From assembly GCA_964453155.1 (NCBI GenBank), contig CAYVQU010000032.1:1-38473 (forward strand): DNA of 38,473 bases. Reading direction: 5' to 3'. The stretch's first letter is position 1; each line of letters opens with the position of its first letter. Position numbers and translations under genes: made by a program. Positions 22,672 to 31,519 of this stretch are shown here, piece after piece. The DNA is from CAYVQU01 sp964453155. Lineage in GTDB: Bacteria > Chloroflexota > Anaerolineae > Anaerolineales > UBA11858. The notes under the pieces are model-generated. The model had not been told where the DNA came from, did no database searches, and saw only the letters and a program-made list of their open reading frames with translations.

Positions 22672-23984
22672 TTTGAAATCGCCTCCATCACTGTGTCATA
22701 ATCCGCAGGGAGTTCAAGCGGGGGATTAGCATAGCGTTCAATAACCCCGTCCAACTGCTCATTGTGGTAATCGACTTTGAAATTGGAGAATTTTAGTCCA
22801 TGGGCGGTCGAAATGACGACAACCCGTTCATCCCGTTTGATTTCGCCCCGATCCAATAATTTGAACAAAGCGCCTAACGCCACCCCGGTATGCGGGCAGG
22901 CGTACAAACCGGTGCGGTCCGCACAAACGGCTGCGTTGGCGAGCTTATCTTCGTTGACATGTTCGACGATGCCGTCAAAGGCTTTTAGGGTTTTTACGGC
23001 TCGTTCGTAGCTCACCGGATTGCCAATTTGAATCGCACTGGCCAGGGTGGAGCGGGCTTGAACGGGTTCGAATTTTTTGAAATCAGTTTGATAGCTCAAA
23101 TATAGGGGATTGGCGCGTTTAGCCTGGGCCGCAACCAATCGCGGCAGCCGGTTGATTAAACCCAATTCTTTCATCATCAGCAGACCTTTACCGAGAGCGC
23201 TGATATTGCCCAAATTTCCAGAGGGGATGATGATCCAATCAGGTGCTTCCCATTCGAATTGTTGAACGATCTCAATCCCAACGGTTTTTTGGCCTTCCAT
23301 TCGGGTGGAGTTCATCGAATTTGCCAGATAGATGGTCGGGTCCTGGGTCATTTGTTTGACAATGGCCATACAGCCGTCGAAATCGGTATCTAAAGAAAGC
23401 ACTTTCGCCCCATTGGCGATGGGTTGAATTAACTGCTCAATCGAAACTTTGCCCTTGGGTAAAAGTACAATCGCAGGAATATTGGCCGCGGCGGCATAGG
23501 CGGCTAAAGCCGCGGAGGTATCTCCTGTCGAAGCACAGGCCACCGCCCGGATCGGCGCGCCATTCGCTATCATCTGTTTTACGACTGAGATGAGTACCGT
23601 CATTCCCAAATCTTTGAACGAGCCAGTATGACTGTTCCCACACAGCTTTACCCACAAATCGGGGAGACCGATTTCTTCCCCCAACCGCTGAGCCCAAAAC
23701 AGGTTGGAATGTCCCTCATACATTGAGACCACGTTTTCAGGGGCAATTTGGGGGCACACCCATTCCTTTTTTCCCCACACCCCGCTGCCATAGGGCCATT
23801 CGTCTGTACGAGTGCGGCGGTCGAACAAGGTTTTCCATTCGGCGGCGCTGCGGGTCTTTAAAGCCTCAACATTGTGCTCAATCTCAAGTAATCCGCCGCA
23901 ATCTTCGCAGCGGTACACCACTTCGTATATTGAATATTTCCGGCCACAGCCCCGAATACACTCGTACCAGCTTGTGTAGGTCAT
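22668..23984 (-). CDS. thrC: Threonine synthase
   Basis: PLP enzyme converting O-phospho-L-homoserine to threonine; cytosolic. 438 residues from ATG 23984, with GGAGAG upstream; an in-frame TTG 12 nt earlier overlaps that site. N-terminal zinc-ribbon-like pairs Cys9/Cys13 and Cys26/Cys29 (CIRGC, CEDC) as in many bacterial and archaeal ThrC. PLP lysine Lys124 in NSHTGSFKDLGM; SGNLGNISALGKG binds the cofactor phosphate. It is the last gene of the aspartate kinase operon. The expected homoserine dehydrogenase and homoserine kinase genes are not in the operon. Confidence 0.95.
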   Translation of the reverse strand: MTYTSWYECIRGCGRKYSIYEVVYRCEDCGGLLEIEHNVEALKTRSAAEWKTLFDRRTRTDEWPYGSGVWGKKEWVCPQIAPENVVSMYEGHSNLFWAQRLGEEIGLPDLWVKLCGNSHTGSFKDLGMTVLISVVKQMIANGAPIRAVACASTGDTSAALAAYAAAANIPAIVLLPKGKVSIEQLIQPIANGAKVLSLDTDFDGCMAIVKQMTQDPTIYLANSMNSTRMEGQKTVGIEIVQQFEWEAPDWIIIPSGNLGNISALGKGLLMMKELGLINRLPRLVAAQAKRANPLYLSYQTDFKKFEPVQARSTLASAIQIGNPVSYERAVKTLKAFDGIVEHVNEDKLANAAVCADRTGLYACPHTGVALGALFKLLDRGEIKRDERVVVISTAHGLKFSNFKVDYHNEQLDGVIERYANPPLELPADYDTVMEAISN

Positions 23985-24000
23985 CGTTCTCTCCAAGACA

Positions 24001-24078
24001 GTAAATAGTTATCAGTGAGCTGTGATCAGTTTTCAGAAATTACCTGCCGTCTACTGATAACTGTTTACTGATTACTTA
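24001..24078. repeat. Intergenic imperfect palindrome (ACTGATAACTG family)
   Basis: GTAAATAGTTATCAGT on the left pairs with ACTGATAACTGTTTAC on the right, around TGTGATCAGTTTTCAGAAAT. The upstream gene's stop (24076-24078) coincides with the right end. Confidence 0.85.
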
Positions 24079-25206
24079 CTCCCCGACAATACTCGTCTCA
24101 ATTCTATGGATGGGTAAATATCCCTCTGCCATTAATTCTTTGGAGGGAATGGAAGCCTCATCGGGTTTGTCGGATAAACCGAAGAGCAACGCGCCTTGCG
24201 ATTTCCAGGCCAGAATCAATTCCCGGACTTCATGGGTGATCACGATCTCCTGAGAGAGTCGCACGTTAATGGAGGCATCTGATCCCAACTGCCCCATTCG
24301 GGCTGCGGTCGCGATAAATTCTGCCCGGCGGAAGGCTTTGAAAGGCGTGGGGTCCCCAGCCTGAAAATGGGAATGGACATCTTTATGAATGGTCTGGATT
24401 TCAGGGGGTAATTCCACCAAGCGCCGGTCCACTTTGACAAATAGATCGCCAATATGTTCAACCACTTTGTTTTTGATCCAATACATCAGACCATGGGGCG
24501 TAATCAACCCTGAACAAATCATTAAGCAGATGTAGACCAAATAATCCTGGTTGTCGGTGGTAAAAGGATGGTACTTGACTTGATTGAAGTAATCATAAAC
24601 TCCTTGAAAACGTTCCAGATCAAATCTATCCCCCAACACGTCTTTGACAGTCAAGGCTGCCGCCGCCACCCGGGCCTGGTTGATGACGTGATCATTTCGC
24701 CCGCGGGCGCCCAGCGTGGTTTTGTCGAGGTCGAGTAGAACGGCGGTGTTTTCATCGACGGCAAAGTCTTGTTTGGCTAAGTATGTTTGAAAATCGGTTA
24801 ACGCTGACCAGCGATTGGCGACCATCACAGTACCGATATCAATTTCTTCAATCTCGATGGATTTAACGGCCTCATTTTCCGCGCCAATAAAGGCTCGTCC
24901 GGGCCAAATTCCAGCCCGGCAGATATTCGCGAAGGCCGTGCTGTCGTTTAAGTGCGTATCACCGACAAAAACAATACGTTTAAGCGGTGTGCCAGATGAG
25001 TTAAGCTCCTGGGCCGCGGCTATAATTTTAACGACCACCTGGGCGTATTCTGGCGATGTTTTCCGCGGCGTTTCGCCAGGGATGAGTCCGACTTCGTCCC
25101 GGAAATCGTCCAAACCCGGTATGCGGGCATCAATCGGTTGTAAATTGCGATAGATGATATTATCCCCTAAGAATTCGCTGACGGCGGTGCGCCCGTGAGT
25201 TTTCAT
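24076..25206 (-). CDS. HAD-like protein with permuted motif order, paralogue A
   Basis: 376 residues, cytosolic, AGGAA before ATG. I recognise no named family. It shows three motifs of haloacid-dehalogenase phosphatases in an unusual order: the motif IV-like FVGDTHLNDSTAFANICRAG comes first (80-99, with Asp83 and Asp88), the nucleophile motif LLDLDKTTLG comes in the middle (157-166, with Asp159 and Asp161), and a motif II-like LAWKSQGALLFGLSDKP (Ser345) comes near the end. Normal HAD proteins start with DxD and end with GDxxND, so this looks like a circular permutation with a helical insert at 172-330. It is a tandem copy of the gene directly upstream, in a threonine operon. Function unknown; phosphatase or phosphotransferase of an amino-acid intermediate is a guess. 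Confidence 0.75.
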   Translation of the reverse strand: MKTHGRTAVSEFLGDNIIYRNLQPIDARIPGLDDFRDEVGLIPGETPRKTSPEYAQVVVKIIAAAQELNSSGTPLKRIVFVGDTHLNDSTAFANICRAGIWPGRAFIGAENEAVKSIEIEEIDIGTVMVANRWSALTDFQTYLAKQDFAVDENTAVLLDLDKTTLGARGRNDHVINQARVAAAALTVKDVLGDRFDLERFQGVYDYFNQVKYHPFTTDNQDYLVYICLMICSGLITPHGLMYWIKNKVVEHIGDLFVKVDRRLVELPPEIQTIHKDVHSHFQAGDPTPFKAFRRAEFIATAARMGQLGSDASINVRLSQEIVITHEVRELILAWKSQGALLFGLSDKPDEASIPSKELMAEGYLPIHRIETSIVGE

Positions 25207-25260
25207 GCTGATTCCTGTGAAGCGACATGCATCGCACCAGGTTGCAACGCTTGTCTGAAT

Positions 25261-26391
25261 TTATGCACCCACAACACTGGTTTCAATCTGGTGGATGGGG
25301 CGGAAACCCTCGGCGATCATCTCTGGAGTAGGAATGGAGGCCTCGTCGGGTTTGTCGGATAATCCGAACAGCAGCGCACCCTGTGACTTCCAGGCCAGCA
25401 TTAACTCCCGAACTTCGTGAGTGATCACAATTTCTTGCGTGAGACGTTCACCGATCGCGACCTCCGATCCTAGTTGCCCCATACGGGCCGCAGTAGCCCG
25501 AAATTCAGCTCGTCGAAAGGCTTTAAATGGCGTTGGATCACCAGATTGGATACGCTGATGCACATCCTTATGAATCGCTCGAATTTCAGGGGCTAATTCC
25601 ACTGAGCGACGATCAACATGAACGAGCATTTCTCCAAAATTTTCGAGGACTTCGTTGTCGATGGAACATTTTAATCCATGTTGGCTGTACAACCCCGCCC
25701 CAATCATCAGGCAGATATATACCAGATAATCCTGGTTGTCGGTAGTGAAGGGGTGGAAGCGGGTTTGATTGAAGTAATCGTAGACAGATTGGAATTGTTC
25801 GGCGTCAAATTTCTCGCCCAGAGCCTCTTTGATCGTCAAAATCGCGGCATCAACCCGGGCTTGGTTGATGACCTGATCATTGCGGCCCCGGGCCCCGAGT
25901 GTAGTTTTATCTAAGTCGAGGAGTATGGCCGTATATTCGTTGATTTCGAAATTTTGGTCAGCCAAATATGCTTGAAAATCAGCCAGGGCCTGCCATTGGT
26001 TGGCGACCATGATCGCACCGATATCAATTCCTTCTATCTCGATTGATTTCTCACCATCATTTTCAGCCCCGATGAAAGCCCGTCCTGACCAATTCCCGGC
26101 CCGGCAGATATTGGCAAAGGCGGTGCTGTCATTCAGGCGGGTATCACCGACGAAAATAATGCGTTCGATGGGGATATCGGGCGCATCCAATTCACGTGCG
26201 GCTGCGAGAATTTTGGCAACAACCTGCGCATAGTCTTTGGTGCTTTTGCGAGGTGTTACTCCGGCGGGTAAACCTAGGGATGAATGCAGATCTTTTAGAG
26301 ATGGTAACCGATTGTCGATCGGTTCGAGATTGCGATAAATAACATTATCGGCTAAAAATTCGCTGACAGCGGCGCGGCCATAAAGTTTCAT
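25261..26391 (-). CDS. HAD-like protein with permuted motif order, paralogue B
   Basis: 376 residues from ATG 26391 (GAGGAAA upstream; an in-frame TTG 12 nt earlier overlaps it). By eye about two thirds of positions match paralogue A along the whole length, with no large gap. The same three motifs are kept: FVGDTRLNDSTAFANICRAG (about 80-99), LLDLDKTTLGARGRND (157-172) and FGLSDKPDEASIP (342-354), as are HPFTTDNQDYLVYICLMI, FKAFRRAEF and ITHEVREL. Equal length and retention of all putative catalytic residues suggest both copies work. The gene lies 46 nt after asd and 54 nt before paralogue A. Role unknown. Confidence 0.75.
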   Translation of the reverse strand: MKLYGRAAVSEFLADNVIYRNLEPIDNRLPSLKDLHSSLGLPAGVTPRKSTKDYAQVVAKILAAARELDAPDIPIERIIFVGDTRLNDSTAFANICRAGNWSGRAFIGAENDGEKSIEIEGIDIGAIMVANQWQALADFQAYLADQNFEINEYTAILLDLDKTTLGARGRNDQVINQARVDAAILTIKEALGEKFDAEQFQSVYDYFNQTRFHPFTTDNQDYLVYICLMIGAGLYSQHGLKCSIDNEVLENFGEMLVHVDRRSVELAPEIRAIHKDVHQRIQSGDPTPFKAFRRAEFRATAARMGQLGSEVAIGERLTQEIVITHEVRELMLAWKSQGALLFGLSDKPDEASIPTPEMIAEGFRPIHQIETSVVGA

Positions 26392-26437
26392 GACTTTCCT
26401 CAATCTATACTGATAAGATTTGTTGATCGTGATAATT

Positions 26438-27502
26438 TTAACTTATAAATCCCTCAGTGACCAATAATTCAGCGTTTAAGATTGAGCCACTCGCCGCGCC
26501 GCGTAAGGTATTATGCACCACACTGACCAAGCGCAAATCTAAATTGGGGCAGGGTCGAATGCGACCAACTGTCACTGCCATGCCGTTAGACGCGTTGCGG
26601 TCCCGGCGGGGTTGGGGGCGGTCGGGTTCCCGGCGGACGAGGATCGGCTGGGGCGGGGCACTCGGAAGCTGGCTGATGCTCTCGGGCCCGCGATAAGCCT
26701 CTAAAACGGCGATCGCTTCTGCGGGGGTCGGGGTGCGCTCAAATTTGACCGCGATACTCAGGGTGTGGCCGTCGATGATGGGGACGCGATTTACCTGGAC
26801 ACTAATGCCAATTTCGGCCGGAGTGCGGTCGGTCCCCTCAATCGTCCCTAATAATAAACAAGTTTCAGACTGAATCTTTTCTTCCTCTCCAGCGATGTAA
26901 GGAACCAAGTTGTCCTGGATGTCGAGGAAGGAGATGCCCGGATGCCCGGCGCCAGAGACAGCCTGCAGGGTGGTCACGAAAACCTGGGTCACCCCGAAAG
27001 CTTTGTGGAGCGGTTGCAAAGGCATTGCCAGACCGGTGGTGGTGCAGTTAGGGCTGGTGACGATGAGACCGTTCCAACCTTGGGTCGCGCGTTGCTGTTC
27101 CAGCATCTTAAGATGGTCACCGTTGACTTCGGGAATCAGCAGCGGCACGCCTGGGGCTTCGCGGTAAGCCGAAGCGTTCGAGCAGACCGCGTACCCGGCC
27201 TGGGCAAATTGGGGTTCGATTTCTTTGGCTTTGGCACTCGGCAGGGCCGAAAAGACGATTTTGGCCTCGAAACCGGGTTCTGACGGAAGAACGGTTAAAT
27301 TGCTGACGGCTTCAGGGGGATCTTCATCCAACACCCAGCGGCAGACTTCGCCGTAAACGCCGCCGATCGTGCGTTCAGAGCCGGTGACAGCCACGACCTC
27401 AAACCAGGGGTGATTTTCCAATAAATTGACGAAGCGCTGCCCGACCATGCCGGTGGCCCCCAAGACACCGACGGGGATTTTTCCATTTTTTGGGATCGAC
27501 AT
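26438..27502 (-). CDS. asd: Aspartate-semialdehyde dehydrogenase (archaeal/fungal-type)
   Basis: Reduces L-aspartyl-4-phosphate to aspartate 4-semialdehyde with NADPH; second step of the aspartate pathway; cytosolic. 354 residues. NADP loop VGVLGATGMVGQRF (11-24); catalytic Cys153 in SPNCTTTGLAMPL; QAVSGAGHPG; the substrate-binding GHTLSIAVKFER. The SPNCTTT form and length point to the archaeal/fungal-like subgroup rather than the E. coli type. Second gene of the operon, 77 nt after aspartate kinase with a palindromic repeat between. Confidence 0.95.
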   Translation of the reverse strand: MSIPKNGKIPVGVLGATGMVGQRFVNLLENHPWFEVVAVTGSERTIGGVYGEVCRWVLDEDPPEAVSNLTVLPSEPGFEAKIVFSALPSAKAKEIEPQFAQAGYAVCSNASAYREAPGVPLLIPEVNGDHLKMLEQQRATQGWNGLIVTSPNCTTTGLAMPLQPLHKAFGVTQVFVTTLQAVSGAGHPGISFLDIQDNLVPYIAGEEEKIQSETCLLLGTIEGTDRTPAEIGISVQVNRVPIIDGHTLSIAVKFERTPTPAEAIAVLEAYRGPESISQLPSAPPQPILVRREPDRPQPRRDRNASNGMAVTVGRIRPCPNLDLRLVSVVHNTLRGAASGSILNAELLVTEGFIS

Positions 27503-27515
27503 TTTTATTCCTCAG

Positions 27516-27583
27516 CTAACCACGAAGGGCACAAAGGATCACAAAGGTTTGTCTTTGTGTCTCTTCGTGTTCTTTGTGGTTAG
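27516..27583. repeat. Intergenic palindrome (CCACNAAGGNCAC family) between lysC and asd
   Basis: CTAACCACGAAGGGCACAAA on the left, GTGTCTCTTCGTGTTCTTTG then TGGTTAG on the right. On the minus strand the repeat opens with TAACCAC, whose TAA is the aspartate kinase stop (27580-27582). Confidence 0.9.
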
Positions 27584-29001
27584 TTACTATTTTGACCGTT
27601 GATGATCACTTCTTTGTGAATCTGCTGCATGGCATCTTCACCTTCATCAGCAGAGAGGACGATAGAGATGCTGTACTCGGATGAACCCTGGGCTATGGCG
27701 ATCACGTTGATGCCAGCCTGACCGAGGGCGCCGAAAATGCGGGCGGAAATGCCGGGGGTGTGGCGTAACCCGGCGCCGACCGCCGTCACGATGACGATCT
27801 CATCCATAGACCAGACCCGGTCGATATCACGGCGGGTGATTTCGAGGGCCATTTCACGCTCCAAAGATTGAATCACACCCGCACTGGCGGAGGTGGGGAT
27901 GACGAAACAAATCGATTGCTCCGAAGAAGCCTGGGAGATCATCAGGACGCTGGCTCCCACGTTGGCGACGGCCGAGAAAGTCCGGGCCGCGATGCCGGGG
28001 ACGCCCATCATGCCGCGACCTTCTACCGTGATCATGCTAAGATCGCGAATGATTGAGATCGCAGTGACTTTGCCAGCCACAGCGGATGATTTTTGGGTAA
28101 TGCGGGTTCCAGGATACTCGGGGTTGAAAGTGTTCTTGACCCACAAGGGGATATCCCGTTCCATGATGGGACGAATGGTCTTGGGGTGCAGCACCTTGGC
28201 CCCAAAATAAGCCAGTTCGCTAATTTCATTGAAAGATACTTCGGGGATCACCCGGGCGTCTGAAACCATCCGGGGGTCGGCAGTCATAACACCATCGACA
28301 TCGGTCCAGGTCCAGACTTCGTCGGCATCGAGGCAATCCCCCAAAATGGCAGCGGTGTAGTCACTGCCGCCGCGTCCCAAAGTAGTGATGATCCCCTCCT
28401 CAGTTGCACCAATAAAACCAGTCACAATCGGGACGGTGTCGTCAAAAAAGAATGCGTTGAGCACATTCTGGATCGCGGTGCGGGTAAGATCCATATTGGG
28501 GAGGGCGTTTTGAAAATTGTCATCGGTGATGATGAGTTGAGTGGCATCAACCGCCTCACTTTTCTGGCCGTTGCGGGCCAGACGGGCAGCAACGATGCGG
28601 GCGTTCATGCGTTCGCCCAAAGAGACGATGGTGTCCATCCCCCGCGCCGTGACTTCGCCTAACACGTGGATGCTGCGGCAATAGGCGCTGAGCTCCGAGA
28701 TGTGATTGTTGATCAACTCGCCTAGCCGAATCTGATACCCGTTATCGGGGAATAATTCGCCAATTGTGTTCTGGTGATGGGTTTGCAGTTCGGCGATGAT
28801 ATTCATGCAGGTCTGAATATCTCCATCGGCCGCGGTTTGGGCGCTGCGGATGAGTTTGTCGGTCACCCCACTCATGGCAGAGACTACCACGACAATATGA
28901 TCCCATTCTTTTTTATAGCGTTGAATGATCTCAACGGTCTGATTGATCGCCGTGGGGCTGCCAACTGAGGTCCCACCGAATTTCATGACAAGTGTGGTCA
29001 T
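27580..29001 (-). CDS. Aspartate kinase
   Basis: Phosphorylates L-aspartate, the entry to threonine, lysine and methionine synthesis; cytosolic. 473 residues. Kinase domain: KFGGTSVGSP (7-16), VVVVSAMSGVTDKL, TLGRGGSDYTA (ATP/aspartate site), WTDVDGVMTADPR. C-terminal region with two ACT domains (about 310-460), including MMGVPGIAARTFSAVANVGASV and RHTPGISARIFGALGQAGINV, so feedback inhibition by threonine or lysine is expected. No homoserine dehydrogenase domain is fused. AGGAG precedes ATG at 29001. First gene of the threonine operon, divergent from the thrS leader. Either a lysC- or thrA-type symbol could be used; the operon suggests threonine. Confidence 0.96.
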   Translation of the reverse strand: MTTLVMKFGGTSVGSPTAINQTVEIIQRYKKEWDHIVVVVSAMSGVTDKLIRSAQTAADGDIQTCMNIIAELQTHHQNTIGELFPDNGYQIRLGELINNHISELSAYCRSIHVLGEVTARGMDTIVSLGERMNARIVAARLARNGQKSEAVDATQLIITDDNFQNALPNMDLTRTAIQNVLNAFFFDDTVPIVTGFIGATEEGIITTLGRGGSDYTAAILGDCLDADEVWTWTDVDGVMTADPRMVSDARVIPEVSFNEISELAYFGAKVLHPKTIRPIMERDIPLWVKNTFNPEYPGTRITQKSSAVAGKVTAISIIRDLSMITVEGRGMMGVPGIAARTFSAVANVGASVLMISQASSEQSICFVIPTSASAGVIQSLEREMALEITRRDIDRVWSMDEIVIVTAVGAGLRHTPGISARIFGALGQAGINVIAIAQGSSEYSISIVLSADEGEDAMQQIHKEVIINGQNSN

Positions 29002-29032
29002 GAGTTTACTCCTGTGAAAATGAATTCGGGTA

Positions 29033-29038
29033 ATTATA
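29033..29038 (-). promoter_or_regulatory. Candidate -10 box for the threonine operon
   Basis: TATAAT on the minus strand, about 32 nt before the aspartate kinase ATG. The -35 at the right distance (AATATT) is poor, so this is tentative. Confidence 0.4.
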
Positions 29039-29120
29039 CATGTTCAATTTGCGGTAATATTGTTTTTATGAAATCTTTATGATTGTCCCGATATCTAAGT
29101 TGATTCGGACGAATTTCGGC

Positions 29121-29148
29121 TTGACATTCGTAAAAAGACCTTTATAAT
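29121..29148 (+). promoter_or_regulatory. Sigma-70-type promoter of the thrS leader
   Basis: Perfect TTGACA (29121-29126) and perfect TATAAT (29143-29148), spacer 16 nt. Transcription should start near 29155, just before the T-box leader. Confidence 0.88.
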
Positions 29149-29155
29149 GGCGCCA

Positions 29156-29429
29156 ACTAAACAAGTAAACGCGCTGACCGGGACGAGTAACCGGACCTAA
29201 ACCTGACAGAAAATAGCGGCCACCGGCTGAGAGCCGCCCACCAGGATAATCCGGCGAAAACCACCCGTGAGCGGAATTCTGAAAACTTAAGAGTGAGTAG
29301 GATGAACGGCTGGCCCCGTTATCGGCCCCGAAAGAGATGTCTTGAGAGTAGGCCCTTCGCTTCGCTCAGGGTAAATCTAGGTGGAATCGTGTGAAGTCAA
29401 CTCATGCCCTGGATCGGTGTGAGTTTTTT
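29156..29429 (+). promoter_or_regulatory. Threonine T-box leader of thrS, with terminator
   Basis: tRNA-sensing leader. Seen in order: stem I start CGCTGACCGGGACGAGTAA (with GGGACGAGTA), stem I 3' side GGCGAAAACCACCCGTGAGC with ACC (29260-29262) as likely threonine specifier, GTAGGATGAACGGCTGGCCC-CGTTATCGG (stem III region), and the T-box sequence AGGTGGAATCGTG (29379-29391). A terminator follows: AACTCATGCC (29399-29408) with GGTGTGAGTT (29416-29425) and a T-run to 29429. Uncharged tRNA-Thr should stabilise the antiterminator and permit thrS transcription. The specifier register is my best reading; ACC also occurs at 29263-29265. Confidence 0.85.
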
Positions 29430-29435
29430 ATTTTA

Positions 29436-29600
29436 ATCAGCTGTTAGCAGGTAGCTTGTGGCTGATATCGGAAAGCTTTAGTGAATTATGGATTATCAAA
29501 GGAATTACTCATTTAGTAAACCATCTCGGGGATGTTTCTTAACTAGTAGCTGTGTATTCGACGCGGCTAGCTGCTAACTGCTGACAGCCAACGGCTGATG
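29436..29600. repeat. Palindromic repeat region between T-box and thrS
   Basis: ATCAGCTGTTAGCAGGTAGC with GGCTGAT (29436-29466) and GGCTAGCTGCTAACTGCTGA with CAGCCAACGGCTGATGA (29564-29600) are mutually complementary and each partly self-complementary. It lies in the 220 nt between the T-box terminator and the thrS start, where no gene is seen. Confidence 0.65.
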
Positions 29601-29649
29601 AACTCACATCCCTCAACCCTTAACTCACAACTCACTACTGGAGTAAAAA

Positions 29650-31467
29650 ATGAACTACCTTAGTCAAGAAGAATATCAACAATCTGAATTGTACAAAATT
29701 CGACATTCGGCCGCCCATGTGATGGCGCAGGCTGTGATGGAACTATTTGAACCGGGCGAAGCCAAGATTGCGATTGGGCCGCCGGTCGCCGATGGGTTCT
29801 ATTACGATTTTGAACTGCCTCGTAATTTAAAACCCGAAGATTTTAAGGCCATCGAAAAACGGATGCGTCAGATCATCGCGGCGAAACAACCTTTTGAGAA
29901 GAAAGTTGTTAGCGCCGGAGAAGCCAAAGATGTTTTTGCCGATCAACCCTTCAAAATCGAGTTAATTGAAGGGCTTGAGAGTGGCGGCGTCGATGAATAT
30001 GGCGAACCACTCGAAGGTGATACGGAAATTTCCTTTTACTCGAACGGCGATTTCACGGATTTGTGCCGCGGCCCCCATGTGGAACACACGGGCAAAATCA
30101 ATCCCTCCGCGATCAAGTTGATGAGCATCGCCGGGGCATACTGGCGTGGGGATGAGAACAATCCCCAACTCCAACGGGTCTACGGGACGGCCTGGCAAAA
30201 GCCCCAGGAACTCAAAGATTATCTCTGGCAAATGGAAGAAGCTAAGAAGCGCGATCACCGCAAACTGGGCAAGGAACTCGATATCTTCACGTTTGATGAA
30301 GAAGTCGGTCCCGGTTTGCCCCTGTGGCTACCCAACGGCGGGATCATGATCGAAGAACTCGAAAGCCTCGCCAAAGAGATTGAACACAACCACAATTATG
30401 AACGGGTCCGCTCGCCCCACATCACGAAAGAGGATCTGTTTGTGCGCAGCGGTCACCTGCCCTATTATGCGGAGTCCATGTACCCGCCGATGGAGATGGA
30501 AGGGGTCAAGTACTACCTCAAACCGATGAACTGCCCCATGCACCACAAAATCTTCGCGGCCCGGATGCGCAGCTATCGCGACCTGCCCCTGCGCCTGGGT
30601 GAATACGGTACGTGCTATCGGTTTGAGAAATCGGGTGAACTTTTTGGCCTGATGCGAGTCCGCTCGATGCAGATGAACGATGCCCACATTTATTGCTCTG
30701 AAGCTGATTTCGAGCAGGAGTTCATGGACGTGATTGACATGTACAAGGAATATTTCGAAATTTTCGGGATTGAGAAGTACGTCATGCGCCTGAGTACGCA
30801 CGGCAAAGCAGGACTTGGCAAAAAATACGTCGATAACGAGGCTCTGTGGCTCAAGACGGAAGAAATGGTCCGCCAGGCGATGCAAAACGGCAATGTCAAT
30901 TATGTCGAAGTTGCTGACGAAGCTGCCTTCTACGGCCCCAAGATCGATGTCCAAATTTGGAGTGCGATTGGCCGGGAATTCTCGCTGGCGACGAACCAGG
31001 TCGATTTTGCCGTTCCCGAACGGTTCGACCTGAAATTTGTCAACCCCGACGGGGAGGATGAAGTACCCTTGTGCATCCACCGGGCCCCACTCAGCACGCA
31101 TGAGCGGATGATCGGCTTCCTGATCGAGCACTTCGCTGGAAAATTCCCCGTGTGGCTGGCCCCCGAACAGGTCCGCATCATCCCGATTACGGATGATCAA
31201 TTTGAGTGTGCGATTCAACTCGAAAAACGGCTCAAGGATGTTGGTATTCGCGCTAAAGCCGACCTCGGCTCCGACCGGATGAATGCCAAAATTCGGGCAG
31301 CCCAGAAGATGCAAGTCCCCTACATGCCGGTGGTCGGTGGGCGGGAGGTGGAAGAAGGAACGGTCGCCCTACGTTTGCGAGATGGTTCTCGTAAAAATGG
31401 CTTGTTGGTCGATGAGTTTGTTGCCTTGGTTCAGGAGCGAATTTCGGCACGCTCATTAGAGTTGTAA
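29650..31467 (+). CDS. thrS: Threonyl-tRNA synthetase lacking the TGS domain
   Basis: Charges tRNA-Thr; cytosolic class II synthetase. 605 residues. TGGAG upstream of ATG 29650. Editing domain from the start: HSAAHVMAQAV (HxxxH, about 19-29), and the CRGPHVEHTG zinc/editing motif near 143. Catalytic core with PMNCPMHHKIF, motif 2 RFEKSGELFGLMRVR, and motif 3 HRAPLSTHERMIG; C-terminal anticodon-binding domain (about 505-600, PEQVRIIPITDDQ onwards). The usual N-terminal TGS domain of about 60 residues is absent, as in some short ThrRS forms. Expression is controlled by the T-box leader. It is transcribed divergently from the threonine biosynthesis operon. Confidence 0.97.
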   Translation: MNYLSQEEYQQSELYKIRHSAAHVMAQAVMELFEPGEAKIAIGPPVADGFYYDFELPRNLKPEDFKAIEKRMRQIIAAKQPFEKKVVSAGEAKDVFADQPFKIELIEGLESGGVDEYGEPLEGDTEISFYSNGDFTDLCRGPHVEHTGKINPSAIKLMSIAGAYWRGDENNPQLQRVYGTAWQKPQELKDYLWQMEEAKKRDHRKLGKELDIFTFDEEVGPGLPLWLPNGGIMIEELESLAKEIEHNHNYERVRSPHITKEDLFVRSGHLPYYAESMYPPMEMEGVKYYLKPMNCPMHHKIFAARMRSYRDLPLRLGEYGTCYRFEKSGELFGLMRVRSMQMNDAHIYCSEADFEQEFMDVIDMYKEYFEIFGIEKYVMRLSTHGKAGLGKKYVDNEALWLKTEEMVRQAMQNGNVNYVEVADEAAFYGPKIDVQIWSAIGREFSLATNQVDFAVPERFDLKFVNPDGEDEVPLCIHRAPLSTHERMIGFLIEHFAGKFPVWLAPEQVRIIPITDDQFECAIQLEKRLKDVGIRAKADLGSDRMNAKIRAAQKMQVPYMPVVGGREVEEGTVALRLRDGSRKNGLLVDEFVALVQERISARSLEL

Positions 31468-31475
31468 ACCACAAG

Positions 31476-31515
31476 AATAAGTCGCCCGATTAACGTCAAT
31501 CGGGCGACTTATTTT
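31476..31515 (+). terminator. thrS terminator
   Basis: Perfect 16-bp stem AATAAGTCGCCCGATT / AATCGGGCGACTTATT (31476-31491, 31498-31513), 6-nt loop, followed by TTTT. Confidence 0.92.
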
Positions 31516-31519
31516 ATGC

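Noticed and set aside
30328..31314. 328-codon open frame opposite thrS
   Set aside because: Antisense shadow of thrS; low-complexity, no recognisable motif and no ribosome site.
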